Below the pieces are notes generated by a model. It was given only the letters and a program-made list of their open reading frames with translations, did not search any database and was not told the DNA's origin. The position numbers were made by a program, and so were the translations under genes. 36,677 bases of DNA. Origin: Lysinibacillus mangiferihumi. Its GTDB lineage: Bacteria > Bacillota > Bacilli > Bacillales_A > Planococcaceae. Below are positions 8,668 to 16,000 of this stretch, in pieces (the first letter of the stretch is position 1; every line of letters begins with the position of its first letter). The stretch spans positions 1 through 36,677 of the forward strand of contig NZ_PYWM01000041.1 of assembly GCF_003049665.1 (NCBI RefSeq). The letters run 5' to 3'.

Positions 8668-9465
8668 ATGAATATTTTTTTAAAAGAATTGAAGTCTCAT
8701 CGAAAATCACTCATATTTTGGAGCATTGGTGTTTTCCTGATGGTGGCATCAGGAATGACTAAATATGAAGCGTATTCGTCATCGGGCCAATCGATAAATA
8801 AATTGATGGCAGATATGCCAAAATCGCTACGGGCTGTATTAGGTTTCAACGATTTGGATTTAACGAAGGCTAGCGGCTACTATGGTATGCTTTTTCTCTA
8901 TTTAGTATTAATGGCAACCATTCATGCAGTCATGCTCGGAGCAACCATTATTGCCAAAGAAGAGCGAGATAAAACATCTGAGTTTTTATTCGTTAAACCA
9001 GTATCTAGAAGTAAAGTTATTACAGCAAAGCTATTGGTTGCGTTGACAAATATTGTGATCTTCAATCTCGCAACATTCGTTTCGTCCATTATTCTTTTAG
9101 GGAAATACAGCGATGGCGAAGCGGTTAATGGTGAAATTGCAATCTTAATGGCAGCAATGTTCATTTTGCAGGTTTTGTTTATGGTTATTGGCAGTGCGAT
9201 TGCTGCTGTAAAGAAGAAACCAAAAACGGCTGCATCAGTGGCTACTGGAATCCTCTTACTTATGTATATGTTATCAATCATTATTGATCTGAATGAGCAT
9301 ATAAAAGGAATAAGATATCTTACACCATTTAAATATTTTGAAGCGAAAAATGTAATGTATGGCGGTGGTTTAGAAGTAAGCTTTGTCGTAATTTCACTAA
9401 TATTGATTCTATCATTTTTGGTCATAACCTATGTTTTTTATAAAAAAAGAGATTTGAATGTTTAG
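8668..9465 (+). CDS. ABC-2 type permease, copy 2
   Basis: 265 residues, about six helices, paralogue of the preceding permease (for example KTSEFLFVKPVSRSKVITAK against KTADFLLTKPVTRTKILTAK). It starts at ATG with GGAGGGG upstream. It is the last gene of the three-gene exporter operon, followed 17 bases later by a strong terminator. Having two equal-length but diverged permeases argues for a heterodimeric membrane domain produced by gene duplication. Confidence 0.88.
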   Translation: MNIFLKELKSHRKSLIFWSIGVFLMVASGMTKYEAYSSSGQSINKLMADMPKSLRAVLGFNDLDLTKASGYYGMLFLYLVLMATIHAVMLGATIIAKEERDKTSEFLFVKPVSRSKVITAKLLVALTNIVIFNLATFVSSIILLGKYSDGEAVNGEIAILMAAMFILQVLFMVIGSAIAAVKKKPKTAASVATGILLLMYMLSIIIDLNEHIKGIRYLTPFKYFEAKNVMYGGGLEVSFVVISLILILSFLVITYVFYKKRDLNV

Positions 9466-9481
9466 TAATATAATAGTATGG

Positions 9482-9538
9482 TACCTGTAATTAGGACACT
9501 CGATAAAAAGAGTGTATTAAATTGTAGGTATTTTTTTA
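9482..9538 (+). terminator. Intrinsic terminator of the exporter operon
   Basis: The outer stem is TACCTGTAATT (9482-9492) with AATTGTAGGTA (9520-9530). An inner stem ACACTC/GAGTGT lies within it, and a run of seven T follows. Confidence 0.85.
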
Positions 9539-9567
9539 TATACTAGAAATTCGAATTAGAGGATGAT

Positions 9568-9651
9568 ATGAGTAAAATTTTATTTTCACCAAAAGAAACC
9601 AAATGTACACCATGTAAGCGAAAGTACAATTACTTATACACATACATTTAA
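9568..9651 (+). pseudogene. Possible 5' remnant of an IS3-type transposase orfA
   Basis: A 27-codon frame starting MSKILFSPKE, with AGAGG five bases before the ATG. This opening resembles the N-terminus of IS3/IS150-group orfA proteins, from memory only. The following residues are Cys/Lys/Tyr-rich and do not continue the match, so only the beginning would survive. Alternatively it is a chance short ORF. Confidence 0.3.
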
Positions 9652-9731
9652 AAGTAAATCTATCCTAGTCCTAGCATTAGATAAGTGAAAAAAGAATAGA
9701 TTTACCTACGTTTACACTATTTTTAGATTAA

Positions 9732-9870
9732 TTAGCACCATATTACTATTTCTAAACTTCTGCTGAACACTTCCGTTGATTGCTCCAACTCTTTCATTAC
9801 ATGTCCGTAAGTAAATATCTACATCATGGCTATTGGCTAATCGTTCAGCAATTTTTTAAACCATTGGAGC
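9732..9870 (-). pseudogene. Degenerate tyrosine recombinase C-terminus
   Basis: Read on the minus strand, one frame gives KIAERLANSHDVDI and the adjacent frame continues TYGHVMKELEQSTEVF to a stop. Together these match the C-terminal pattern of phage/ICE-type integrases: ERLGHS, then IT-LNTYGHV with the catalytic Tyr. A short deletion near 9815 shifts the frame and a TAA precedes KIAERL. The rest of the gene is absent. This is a relic of an integrated element between two operons. Confidence 0.58.
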
Positions 9871-9885
9871 AAATACCCTTAATAA

Positions 9886-9919
9886 TTGACAAATATATAA
9901 TAGTTAAGCACAATTAACT
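9886..9919 (+). promoter_or_regulatory. marR promoter with MarR-type operator
   Basis: TTGACA (9886-9891) is a perfect -35. Seventeen bases downstream is a poor -10 (CACAAT). That -10 lies inside the inverted repeat AGTTAA-N6-TTAACT (9902-9919). The same inverted repeat occurs over the -10 of the hydrolase promoter at 12130-12147, so it is the likely binding site of the MarR protein encoded next. Confidence 0.65.
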
Positions 9920-9959
9920 TAAATATAAATGTTTAAAATGAATTAAGGATGATAAATCT

Positions 9960-10394
9960 ATGTATGATTATTTAATAATTATAGACAAAATCAATCAACA
10001 ATTTGAGCAGTTCAAATTGTTAGTTTTACAAGAAACGAAAGAGGTTGAGGAATTAGAGAATTTTCACTTAACTCCTCAACAAGAAATTATTATGAGTTAT
10101 ATCATTCGTCATGAGCCGGTAATTGCCAAAGATATTGCAAATCATTTTGATATTTCAAAAAGCGCAGTTAGCCAAGTCATTTCAAAACTTGAAGAAATGA
10201 AAATGATCTATCGTCAAGAAAATTTAATAAACGGTAGAAAAATCTTTATTTATCTTGGGGAAAAAGGTAAAGAGTATTATCAGCTTCTAAAAAAAATAGA
10301 CAATATTCTTGTGGAAAAATATTATTCTAAAGCAAGCTTAACCGAGTTAACAAATGTTCTTGATACATTAAATAAAATTGTCGGAACTAAATAA
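9960..10394 (+). CDS. MarR family transcriptional regulator
   Basis: 144-residue winged-helix regulator. The DNA-binding core runs from about 39 to 105: LTPQQEIIMSYI (helix), AKDIANHFDISKSAVSQVI (helix-turn-helix) and a wing NGRKIFIYL. The flanking helices form the dimer interface typical of MarR. The start ATG has AAGGA ten bases upstream. The operator pair described at 9902 and 12130 suggests that it represses itself and the membrane hydrolase gene transcribed towards it. The ligand is unknown. Confidence 0.88.
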   Translation: MYDYLIIIDKINQQFEQFKLLVLQETKEVEELENFHLTPQQEIIMSYIIRHEPVIAKDIANHFDISKSAVSQVISKLEEMKMIYRQENLINGRKIFIYLGEKGKEYYQLLKKIDNILVEKYYSKASLTELTNVLDTLNKIVGTK

Positions 10395-10571
10395 TAATGT
10401 GATTTAAGATAATAGAGAAATTTGAAACAACCAATCGTATATTACCAAAATCCTGGCTGCCGTATATGGGATTTACCAAACATAAATTGTAGATAATTAC
10501 TGATAAAAGTTTCGTTCAGTTATATAAAAACAATGTTTTTAGAAAAATGTCATCTGTTAAATTTCTAATCG

Positions 10572-10589
10572 CTATAAAGGCGTTTATAG
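10572..10589. other. Small hairpin between convergent genes
   Basis: CTATAAA-GGCG-TTTATAG is a perfect 7-bp stem in the 237-base gap between the convergent marR and hydrolase genes. Neither side has a strong T run, so termination activity would be weak. Nothing else was seen in the gap. Confidence 0.3.
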
Positions 10590-10631
10590 ACATTTATGTT
10601 GCCGATTTTTCATTCCGAATATATAACACTA

Positions 10632-12095
10632 TCAATTAATTTTAATATTTTCTTTAAAATCGTAGAACTTATCTTCTTTTTTCTCTTTCCTAAGTAATGG
10701 ATCAAGCTCTTTCTCTTTCACATAGTGATCAAAAAAGGCCAAAATATACCTATTCATAACTTGATGGAATTCATTTACATCAATATTCCATGAAATTAGA
10801 GGAGAGAGAAAGGGGAAATCTGTAAAAGTATAGTGATCTCCTGCTATAAAAGTAAGCATGAAAGTATCTCCCTTTATCCCCTCTTTATAGTGAAAATCAG
10901 CAAGCTCTGTAATTGTATCATGATACTTTTTAAATTCTTCTGTAGTGATATTCGTATATTGAATTTCTTCATCAGATAGATAAAGATAATCTTCATCTAA
11001 AATAAACATAAAAGGCTGTTCAAATCCTTTGCTGGCTACAGGTTCATGCAAAGGTCCATCTATATTAATTCCTGCAGAAATCCTGCGATCATCCAACAAT
11101 GTTTGGGCAGCTGTTGACCCCCCATATGAATGACCAAATATACCGATTCTGTCCATGTCCATCCTTCCAGTAAACAAACCTTGAGTATCCCCATCGTTGA
11201 TTGTGATTAACTGATCTAGCACAAAGCTCATATCTTTTGATCGCCTTTTAACCTCTTCTTCATCTTCAATATCAAAGGAATAAGAATACGCGTCCGTCTG
11301 ATTTATCATTTCCCGTCCATCTGGAAACTTTGTATAGGCTGCATCATTCGTATGGTCAACGCTGATAACAACGTATCCATGACTTGCCAATTCTTCCATT
11401 TGAGAAAAACTTTGCATTCTAGTACTGCCATATCCGTGAGAAAATAAAAGAACCGGAAATTTATTTTCTTGATTGGATACGGCTATATCTTTTATGCTGT
11501 TAGTTTGTCCATACTTCAAATACTCAAATAAAAAGCGTGGAACAGAAAAAATGAATTCCATCGTTCCTGACCATTCTTCGTAAGGAAAAGATTCATACTG
11601 AATATCCTTCGCACCATCTTCTACCTCTGCGGGATACCATATTTGTATCATCAATTCCCGCGCTTTTTGTTCCCCATCATGTCTGGTCTCATCTATTAAA
11701 TGCCTTGAGTTCATACCTACTTCAAAAGGACCTGATGGTTTTGGAAGTTGAAATACAGGCATGACAGTTACTAAACTAAAATTGCTGAGCGAATAAATGA
11801 TAATAAGTAAAATATATATAAGTTTTTTAACCTTCCTGTTATTTTTCGCACTTTCAATAATGACCTTTTTCGCATTCTTTTGAATGAATGACTTCATTGT
11901 AAATACAGTTAAAAGAATATATAAAACATAGGTTAATCCCATTTGCCAACGATAACCCTCAAGCCCCAAATGAATTATTAAAAGGGTAAGTGCAGTGATA
12001 TTAATGATTATTTTTAGTTTTGCATCAAATTTAAATAGAAAAGAAAAAAGCCACAAAATATGAACTGTTATTAAAATCCCTTCCAACAGCCTCAA
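10632..12095 (-). CDS. Membrane-anchored PAF-acetylhydrolase/dienelactone-hydrolase-like alpha/beta hydrolase
   Basis: About 487 residues. Four hydrophobic segments lie in the first 120 residues. A soluble alpha/beta-hydrolase domain of the platelet-activating-factor acetylhydrolase class follows. Visible landmarks are MIQIWYPAE, the oxyanion region LLFSHGYGS, the nucleophile elbow GHSYGGS (Ser near 323), Asp in INIDGP (about 346) and His in AGDHYTF (about 421), a complete catalytic triad. The start is placed at TTG 12095 because AAGGAG (12105-12110) sits nine bases before it; an in-frame TTG at 12104 directly abuts the ribosome site. The promoter carries the MarR-type operator. A lipid or ester substrate is likely but not shown. 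Confidence 0.82.
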   Translation of the reverse strand: MRLLEGILITVHILWLFSFLFKFDAKLKIIINITALTLLIIHLGLEGYRWQMGLTYVLYILLTVFTMKSFIQKNAKKVIIESAKNNRKVKKLIYILLIIIYSLSNFSLVTVMPVFQLPKPSGPFEVGMNSRHLIDETRHDGEQKARELMIQIWYPAEVEDGAKDIQYESFPYEEWSGTMEFIFSVPRFLFEYLKYGQTNSIKDIAVSNQENKFPVLLFSHGYGSTRMQSFSQMEELASHGYVVISVDHTNDAAYTKFPDGREMINQTDAYSYSFDIEDEEEVKRRSKDMSFVLDQLITINDGDTQGLFTGRMDMDRIGIFGHSYGGSTAAQTLLDDRRISAGINIDGPLHEPVASKGFEQPFMFILDEDYLYLSDEEIQYTNITTEEFKKYHDTITELADFHYKEGIKGDTFMLTFIAGDHYTFTDFPFLSPLISWNIDVNEFHQVMNRYILAFFDHYVKEKELDPLLRKEKKEDKFYDFKENIKIN

Positions 12096-12129
12096 TAATC
12101 CCAACTCCTTATAAAATCTTATTAAGTTT

Positions 12130-12173
12130 AGTTAACTTTACTTAACTATAAATTACAAGATTTGATATGTCAA
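12130..12173 (-). promoter_or_regulatory. Hydrolase promoter with MarR-type operator
   Basis: On the minus strand there is TTGACA (12168-12173), a 17-base spacer and TATAGT (12145-12150), a near-consensus sigma-A promoter. The inverted repeat AGTTAA-N6-TTAACT (12130-12147) overlaps the -10 and start-site region, where a bound dimer would block RNA polymerase. It is identical in half-site and spacing to the one before marR. Confidence 0.75.
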
Positions 12174-12352
12174 TTTTTCAGGAGAATTCTAATTTCGTAT
12201 CATTAATTACAAGTATGTCATCATATTTAGAAAATATGGTTACCCCGAAGAATGAGTTTTATCCCACATACGCTCAGTAAAACGTCCTAGAAGAGAACGA
12301 GCCAAAGAAGGGAGCAATCACCTGACCGTGATAGCCCGTTTAGTTCAACTAA

Positions 12353-12402
12353 CAATCGGTGGGGATGAGGAAAATTTTCACTGATTGCAGTTCACTTTTT
12401 TT
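12353..12402 (+). terminator. Terminator-like hairpin without an upstream gene
   Basis: CAATCGGTG (12353-12361) pairs with CACTGATTG (12379-12387), with one wobble, followed by CAGTTCAC and a run of seven T. No plus-strand gene ends nearby, so it is likely the tail of a deleted gene or element. The preceding 250 bases show no reading frame I can recognise. Confidence 0.5.
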
Positions 12403-12429
12403 CCAAGATTTATACGATGTTAAATTTTT

Positions 12430-12456
12430 TGAATCTTTTCTCGTTCTTCTTTCGTA
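12430..12456 (+). promoter_or_regulatory. Candidate ECF (sigma-W-like) promoter
   Basis: TGAATC-N17-CGTA resembles the sigma-W consensus TGAAAC-N16-CGTA. It lies 36 bases before the lipoprotein start of the DUF350 cassette, a suitable distance. Sigma-W responds to envelope stress, which fits the envelope-type products. One -35 mismatch and a spacer one base long keep this tentative. Confidence 0.45.
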
Positions 12457-12491
12457 CGTTAAAGTAGGAAAGGAAATGGAGGCTCATAGAA

Positions 12492-12824
12492 ATGGAGAAA
12501 ACGAAAAAAATGATGGTTGGTATATCAGCAACAGCCTTAACGTTAAGCTTAGCTGGTTGTGACACATCAACAAGTAGCTTACCATCAAAGCCAACAGATG
12601 AAAGCTGTAATGACTGGGATTGGTCAGAGGAAGAGGGCGTATGGCAATGTGATGAAAGTCGTTCAGGGCATTATGGAGCCTACTATTACGGGGGAAGCTA
12701 TTATAATACCAAGTCAGCGTTAAAGAGTAGCAGCGACTACAAAAATTATAAAAGCAGTACCAGCTCTAAAGCAGGGCGATCCAGCTCAGGGTTTGGCAGT
12801 GGATTAAAAAGTTTCGGAGGATAA
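12492..12824 (+). CDS. Small Gly/Ser/Tyr-rich lipoprotein of the DUF350/ATP-grasp cassette
   Basis: 110 residues with a clear lipoprotein signal: KTKK, hydrophobic ISATALTLSL and lipobox LAGC (Cys at 23). The mature part has a CNDWDWSEEEGVWQC segment bounded by two cysteines, then a Tyr/Gly-rich stretch (YGAYYYGGSYY) and a Ser/Lys/Gly-rich low-complexity tail. GGAGG lies nine bases before the ATG. It occupies the place of the YjfM/YgiB (DUF1190) lipoproteins that accompany DUF350 and YjfC/YgiC-type ligases in enterobacteria and has similar architecture. Homology is inferred from context, not shown. The Gly-rich tail could be a modification substrate of the ligase. Confidence 0.75.
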   Translation: MEKTKKMMVGISATALTLSLAGCDTSTSSLPSKPTDESCNDWDWSEEEGVWQCDESRSGHYGAYYYGGSYYNTKSALKSSSDYKNYKSSTSSKAGRSSSGFGSGLKSFGG

Positions 12825-12839
12825 GAGAGGGCGAAAAAT

Positions 12840-13238
12840 ATGAATATGTATTTAAATTTTTTATCATATCTAGGTGTATCCATTAGTTTATTAGTAATCG
12901 GTATGTTGCTATTTACGTTAAGTACACCAAAAATTAAGGAGTTCCAATTAATCGCGCAAAAAAATGTAAGTGCTGCGATGCTATTAGGTGGTAAAGTAAT
13001 CGGCTTAGCCATCGTATTAGGGGCGGCTGTAGAGTATTCGATTTCATTAATAGATATGGTTATCTGGGGTGCAATCGGCATTGTAGCGCAAGTCGTTGTG
13101 TTTTTCATAGCAGAACTAATAACGATTCGTTTTAGCATTCAAAAAGCGATTGAAGAAGACAATCGAGCAGTTGGAACAATTTTATTATCGTTATCATTAG
13201 CAGTTGGTTGGATTGTTGCGAAATGTTTAACATATTAG
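12840..13238 (+). CDS. DUF350 family membrane protein (YjfL-like)
   Basis: 132 residues, almost wholly hydrophobic, with four predicted helices arranged as two repeats: about 9-27 and 46-64 in the first half, 75-95 and 112-130 in the second. Polar loops such as IRFSIQKAIEEDNRAVG lie between them. This matches the DUF350/YjfL family. It starts 15 bases after the lipoprotein stop and is followed 17 bases later by the next gene. DUF350 proteins are repeatedly found beside glutathionylspermidine-synthase-like ATP-grasp enzymes, as here; biochemical function is unknown. Confidence 0.85.
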   Translation: MNMYLNFLSYLGVSISLLVIGMLLFTLSTPKIKEFQLIAQKNVSAAMLLGGKVIGLAIVLGAAVEYSISLIDMVIWGAIGIVAQVVVFFIAELITIRFSIQKAIEEDNRAVGTILLSLSLAVGWIVAKCLTY

Positions 13239-13255
13239 TTTGAGGAGGGGTAGCT

Positions 13256-13711
13256 CTGAAGGAGTTAATTTATTATATTGATAAAGGAAATGGATATTTT
13301 GAGCCGTTTTTTGAATATATGGAACCCAATGTTGGCCTAGATGAATTTTATGCGCGACAGCTTTGTACATATTTTATCATGCAAGGTATACAATATGAGC
13401 TTATATCGAATGAGATGGAAGGGAATGTGGAAGTGCTTGTATTAAGAGAGATGGGCCGTAATTTATCAGGTGAGGATGAGCGAAGCTTTCGTGAACGAGG
13501 CATACATATCGAATTTAGAAGTCCAAATGAACGTGAAAATTATCGATTGCTCTTACGTATCCCTTGTGAGACACATACTGAAGTTATTCGCTATTTATTA
13601 AAGAATGTTGTAGATATTCCTAATATCGGACAAATGCTTGTTACTTCTACTGAAATTGACGAGGACCGTGGCGTTTATGTGATTTATGTAACGGAATTGA
13701 AAGTGAGCTGA
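13256..13711 (+). CDS. Conserved-looking protein of unknown function with CTG start
   Basis: 152 residues if started at CTG 13256. A TGA at 13241 closes the frame upstream, and the first ATG is not reached until 13319. The strong GAGGAGGGG at 13242-13250 lies five bases before the CTG and far from the ATG. The added 21 residues (KELIYYIDKGNGYFEPFF) look fully protein-like. No membrane segment or signal is seen; it is probably cytoplasmic and mixed alpha/beta. It sits between DUF350 and the ATP-grasp gene, so it is presumably part of the same pathway, in the position of YjfI/YjfK-type accessory proteins. I do not recognise its family. Confidence 0.75.
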   Translation: MKELIYYIDKGNGYFEPFFEYMEPNVGLDEFYARQLCTYFIMQGIQYELISNEMEGNVEVLVLREMGRNLSGEDERSFRERGIHIEFRSPNERENYRLLLRIPCETHTEVIRYLLKNVVDIPNIGQMLVTSTEIDEDRGVYVIYVTELKVS

Positions 13712-13719
13712 ATGGTTTC

Positions 13720-14949
13720 ATGTATAAAAGCGAGCGCCAACAGTTTTATACGCAAATTGAACAGTTTTGGGCAGATTTATATAACGAGGAATATGCCCTT
13801 TATGATATGTATGAAATAACAGAGGAAGAAGTTGAAAAGATTCGGTTAGCAACGGAACGAACGGGTAAAATTTTTTTTAAAACGGCTCATTTATTACGCA
13901 ACGTATCCAATGAGACATTACTTGAAATGGGTTATCCGGAAGAAACGCTCCATTTTCTTCGCTTAAAAACGATGGAGGTTGAAAGCGTAATTGCGCGCTT
14001 TGACTTTATTCCACATAACGGTAGCTATAAATGTATTGAAATGAATGCAGATACACCGACGTTTATTAAGGAATTGTTTTTTGTCAACGAACGCATTTGT
14101 CATGCGTTCGCAATGGAAAATCCGAATGCTAAGGCGGAGCAGGTTTTAAAAGATTTGATTCAGGAAAGCGTTAAACAAAATAAATGTTCTCAAAAAACAC
14201 ATATCGTCTTTACTGCGCATGAACAAAATATAGAAGACTACTATACAACGCTTTACTTAATGCAATTTATATCTGGAGCGAAATTTACGCCGTTGCATCA
14301 ATTACAAATTCAAAGAGGAGTCGGGCTATTTGATGAGGACGGGAAGCAAATTGATGTCCTGTATCGTCAAACGTTCCCGATTGAAAATTTAATTCTAGAC
14401 GAGGATGAAGCACAAAATAAAATCGGCTTGTGGCTACTAGAGTTAGTTGAACAAAATTTGTTAACGATTATCAACCCACCCTCTGCTTTTTTACTACAAA
14501 ACAAAGCGGTACAAGCTGTCATTTGGGGCTTGCACGAGGAAGGAAATGAATTTTTTTCTGCCGAAGAGCATGAGTGGATTGCCGATTATTTGTTACCTAC
14601 CTATTTAGAAGAAAGCCAGTTTATTGACAAAGGGCTGCGCTATGTAAAAAAACCGGTATTCGGTCGTGAAGGGGATACTATAGAGATTTATGAAGCAGAT
14701 GGACATTTACTAAAGGCGGATGCACAAAAATCTTATCATCACTATACAAAGGTGTATCAGCAATATATCGAGCAACCAAAAACAACATTTCACAGTGAAA
14801 AAGGCAAACAAACAGGAGAAATATTGGTTGGTAGCTTTTTAATTAGCGGAAAGCCAAGTGCAATTGGTTTACGCATTGGTGGAATGATTACAAACAATTT
14901 ATCGTATTACTTGCCGATTGGAATAAAAAGAGGGAAGTTTGGGTTCTGA
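13720..14949 (+). CDS. Glutathionylspermidine synthase-like ATP-grasp ligase (YjfC/YgiC family)
   Basis: 409 residues matching the GSP_synth (PF03738) group without an amidase domain. Landmarks are ARFDFIPHNGSYKCIEMNAD with the ECNAD-like metal/ATP segment, KKPVFGREGDTIEI (the P-loop-like KP..GREG), and the C-terminal IGLRIGGMITNNLSYYLPI. The family forms amide bonds between a peptide carboxylate and an amine using ATP. Whether polyamines, a lipoprotein tail or another peptide is the substrate here is unknown. The start ATG lies nine bases after the preceding stop, with a weak ribosome site (AAAGTGAG), so coupling to the upstream gene is likely. Last gene of the cassette. Confidence 0.85.
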   Translation: MYKSERQQFYTQIEQFWADLYNEEYALYDMYEITEEEVEKIRLATERTGKIFFKTAHLLRNVSNETLLEMGYPEETLHFLRLKTMEVESVIARFDFIPHNGSYKCIEMNADTPTFIKELFFVNERICHAFAMENPNAKAEQVLKDLIQESVKQNKCSQKTHIVFTAHEQNIEDYYTTLYLMQFISGAKFTPLHQLQIQRGVGLFDEDGKQIDVLYRQTFPIENLILDEDEAQNKIGLWLLELVEQNLLTIINPPSAFLLQNKAVQAVIWGLHEEGNEFFSAEEHEWIADYLLPTYLEESQFIDKGLRYVKKPVFGREGDTIEIYEADGHLLKADAQKSYHHYTKVYQQYIEQPKTTFHSEKGKQTGEILVGSFLISGKPSAIGLRIGGMITNNLSYYLPIGIKRGKFGF

Positions 14950-15334
14950 ACAATTTAAAAGAAGGGGAAGGAATGCACTCAAAGTAGTGTGAGTTTGAAT
15001 GCACTGGCAGTTTCTCCTAATCTAGCGAGAATAGGGAGTTTCAAAGTAATGACGGCTCTGCCAGCCGGTCATGCGCACGTCTATTATGAATGAACTGAAA
15101 ATCCACTCTTGAACGCAAATAGTCTTTAGCTTTACTCCATTTTGAAAGATATAATAAATAAGTAACTCCTAAAACCATTTTATATTCATTATAACCTACT
15201 AACGTAACAGTATTTGGGAACGTTAGTAGGTTTATTTATGTAAATGTTATAAATCCTTAAAATTTAAACAGACGTTAGCTGAATCAGAAAAGAGGATATA
15301 CAACAATCACGCCATTTTCTTGACGTTTATTTTT
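14950..15334. other. Intergenic region with terminator
   Basis: About 385 bases with no gene. It holds a direct repeat GAATGCACT (14971-14979 and 14997-15005), an imperfect hairpin around CTCCTA...TAGGGAG (15013-15039) that may end the cassette transcript, and the strong hairpin at 15193-15240. Confidence 0.5.
15193..15240. terminator. Strong hairpin terminator between convergent genes
   Basis: AACCTACTAACGT (15193-15205) and ACGTTAGTAGGTT (15220-15232) form a perfect 13-bp stem with a 14-base loop, followed by TTATTTAT. It sits between the ATP-grasp gene and the convergent membrane protein gene and may serve both. Confidence 0.7.
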
Positions 15335-15589
15335 TTATGGTTCACTAATTCCTACTGCAAGCAACAGAAAATAAACAAATACTAACACAGCACCATTTAA
15401 CAAGATGCCTGTAATAATAAACCATAGTTTTTTAGATAAGATAGCAAAGATAATGCCTAGTACAGAAAGCACTGTAAACACGTTTATACCCAAAGTTAAG
15501 TTTGCGTTAGGTCCTCTGATGATAAAGAAAAAAATGATACTTATTGCTACTGTTAAAACTGATAAAACGCCTAATATATTTTTGTTCAA
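15335..15589 (-). CDS. Small three-helix membrane protein of unknown function
   Basis: 84 residues from TTG 15589. The start is fixed by AAAGGGGG about eight bases upstream, in preference to an in-frame ATG further upstream at 15655. Three hydrophobic segments cover most of the length: ILGVLSVLTVAISIIFFFII, INVFTVLSVLGIIFAIL and WFIITGILLNGAVLVFVY. The protein ends LLAVGISEP. No catalytic motif is visible and no partner gene is adjacent. Confidence 0.65.
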   Translation of the reverse strand: MNKNILGVLSVLTVAISIIFFFIIRGPNANLTLGINVFTVLSVLGIIFAILSKKLWFIITGILLNGAVLVFVYFLLLAVGISEP

Positions 15590-15655
15590 AAATGTAACCC
15601 CCTTTAAATCAATAAGTTTATTAATTAAGCAGGCTTGTGTGTGGAGCACCTTCAT

Positions 15656-16000
15656 GCATAGTATTCAATTACTTTATGAATTAAACGACTTTATTGTCAC
15701 GAAACACTTCAAATGTAACAATAACAATATATACTAAATATTGGTTTAGTTTGCACGTATCGTTGTGAATCTGCATTTTTCAGACGCTACCCCAGTATCA
15801 ACTTGAAGTACAAACCACTATAATACCAGTTTGATAAGAGTACTAGATACGAGGGGAAAGAGAATTGAGGTGACCCAAGAAGGTCTCACATCTCTACTTT
15901 AAGTGAGAAGCACTGTGACAAGAAGGGTTCGCTAGAAGGTGAGAAGTAAGGGCAAGGAGATAGTAGTGCGTAAGCTTACCAGACAAGCTATCATTCTAAA
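15656..16000. other. Intergenic region carrying the second dispersed repeat
   Basis: No gene seen. It contains the repeat copy at 15761-15814 and purine-rich sequence with several GAGAAG/AAGAAG runs between 15850 and 15960. No recognisable promoter for the genes on either side. Confidence 0.4.
15761..15814. repeat. Dispersed intergenic repeat, copy 2
   Basis: Gap-free partner of the copy at 857-910, with about 42 of 54 bases identical, sharing CATTTTTC, GACGCTACCCCA and CTTGAA. Orientation is the same. Both copies are intergenic and lie near accessory genes. Confidence 0.5.

Larger units (their letters stand above)
9466..9959. other. Intergenic region rich in mobile-element debris
   Basis: About 490 bases without an intact gene. 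In order it holds the terminator of the exporter operon, a possible IS3-type orfA 5' remnant (9568-9651), an inverted repeat GTAAATCTAT (9654-9663)/ATAGATTTAC (9696-9705), a minus-strand tyrosine-recombinase remnant (9732-9870), and the promoter and operator of the marR gene (9886-9919). Confidence 0.55.

Noticed and set aside
8922..9425. Long leftward frame (167 codons) opposite the second permease
   Set aside because: Lies entirely antisense to a convincing permease gene; its hydrophobic composition mirrors the sense strand.
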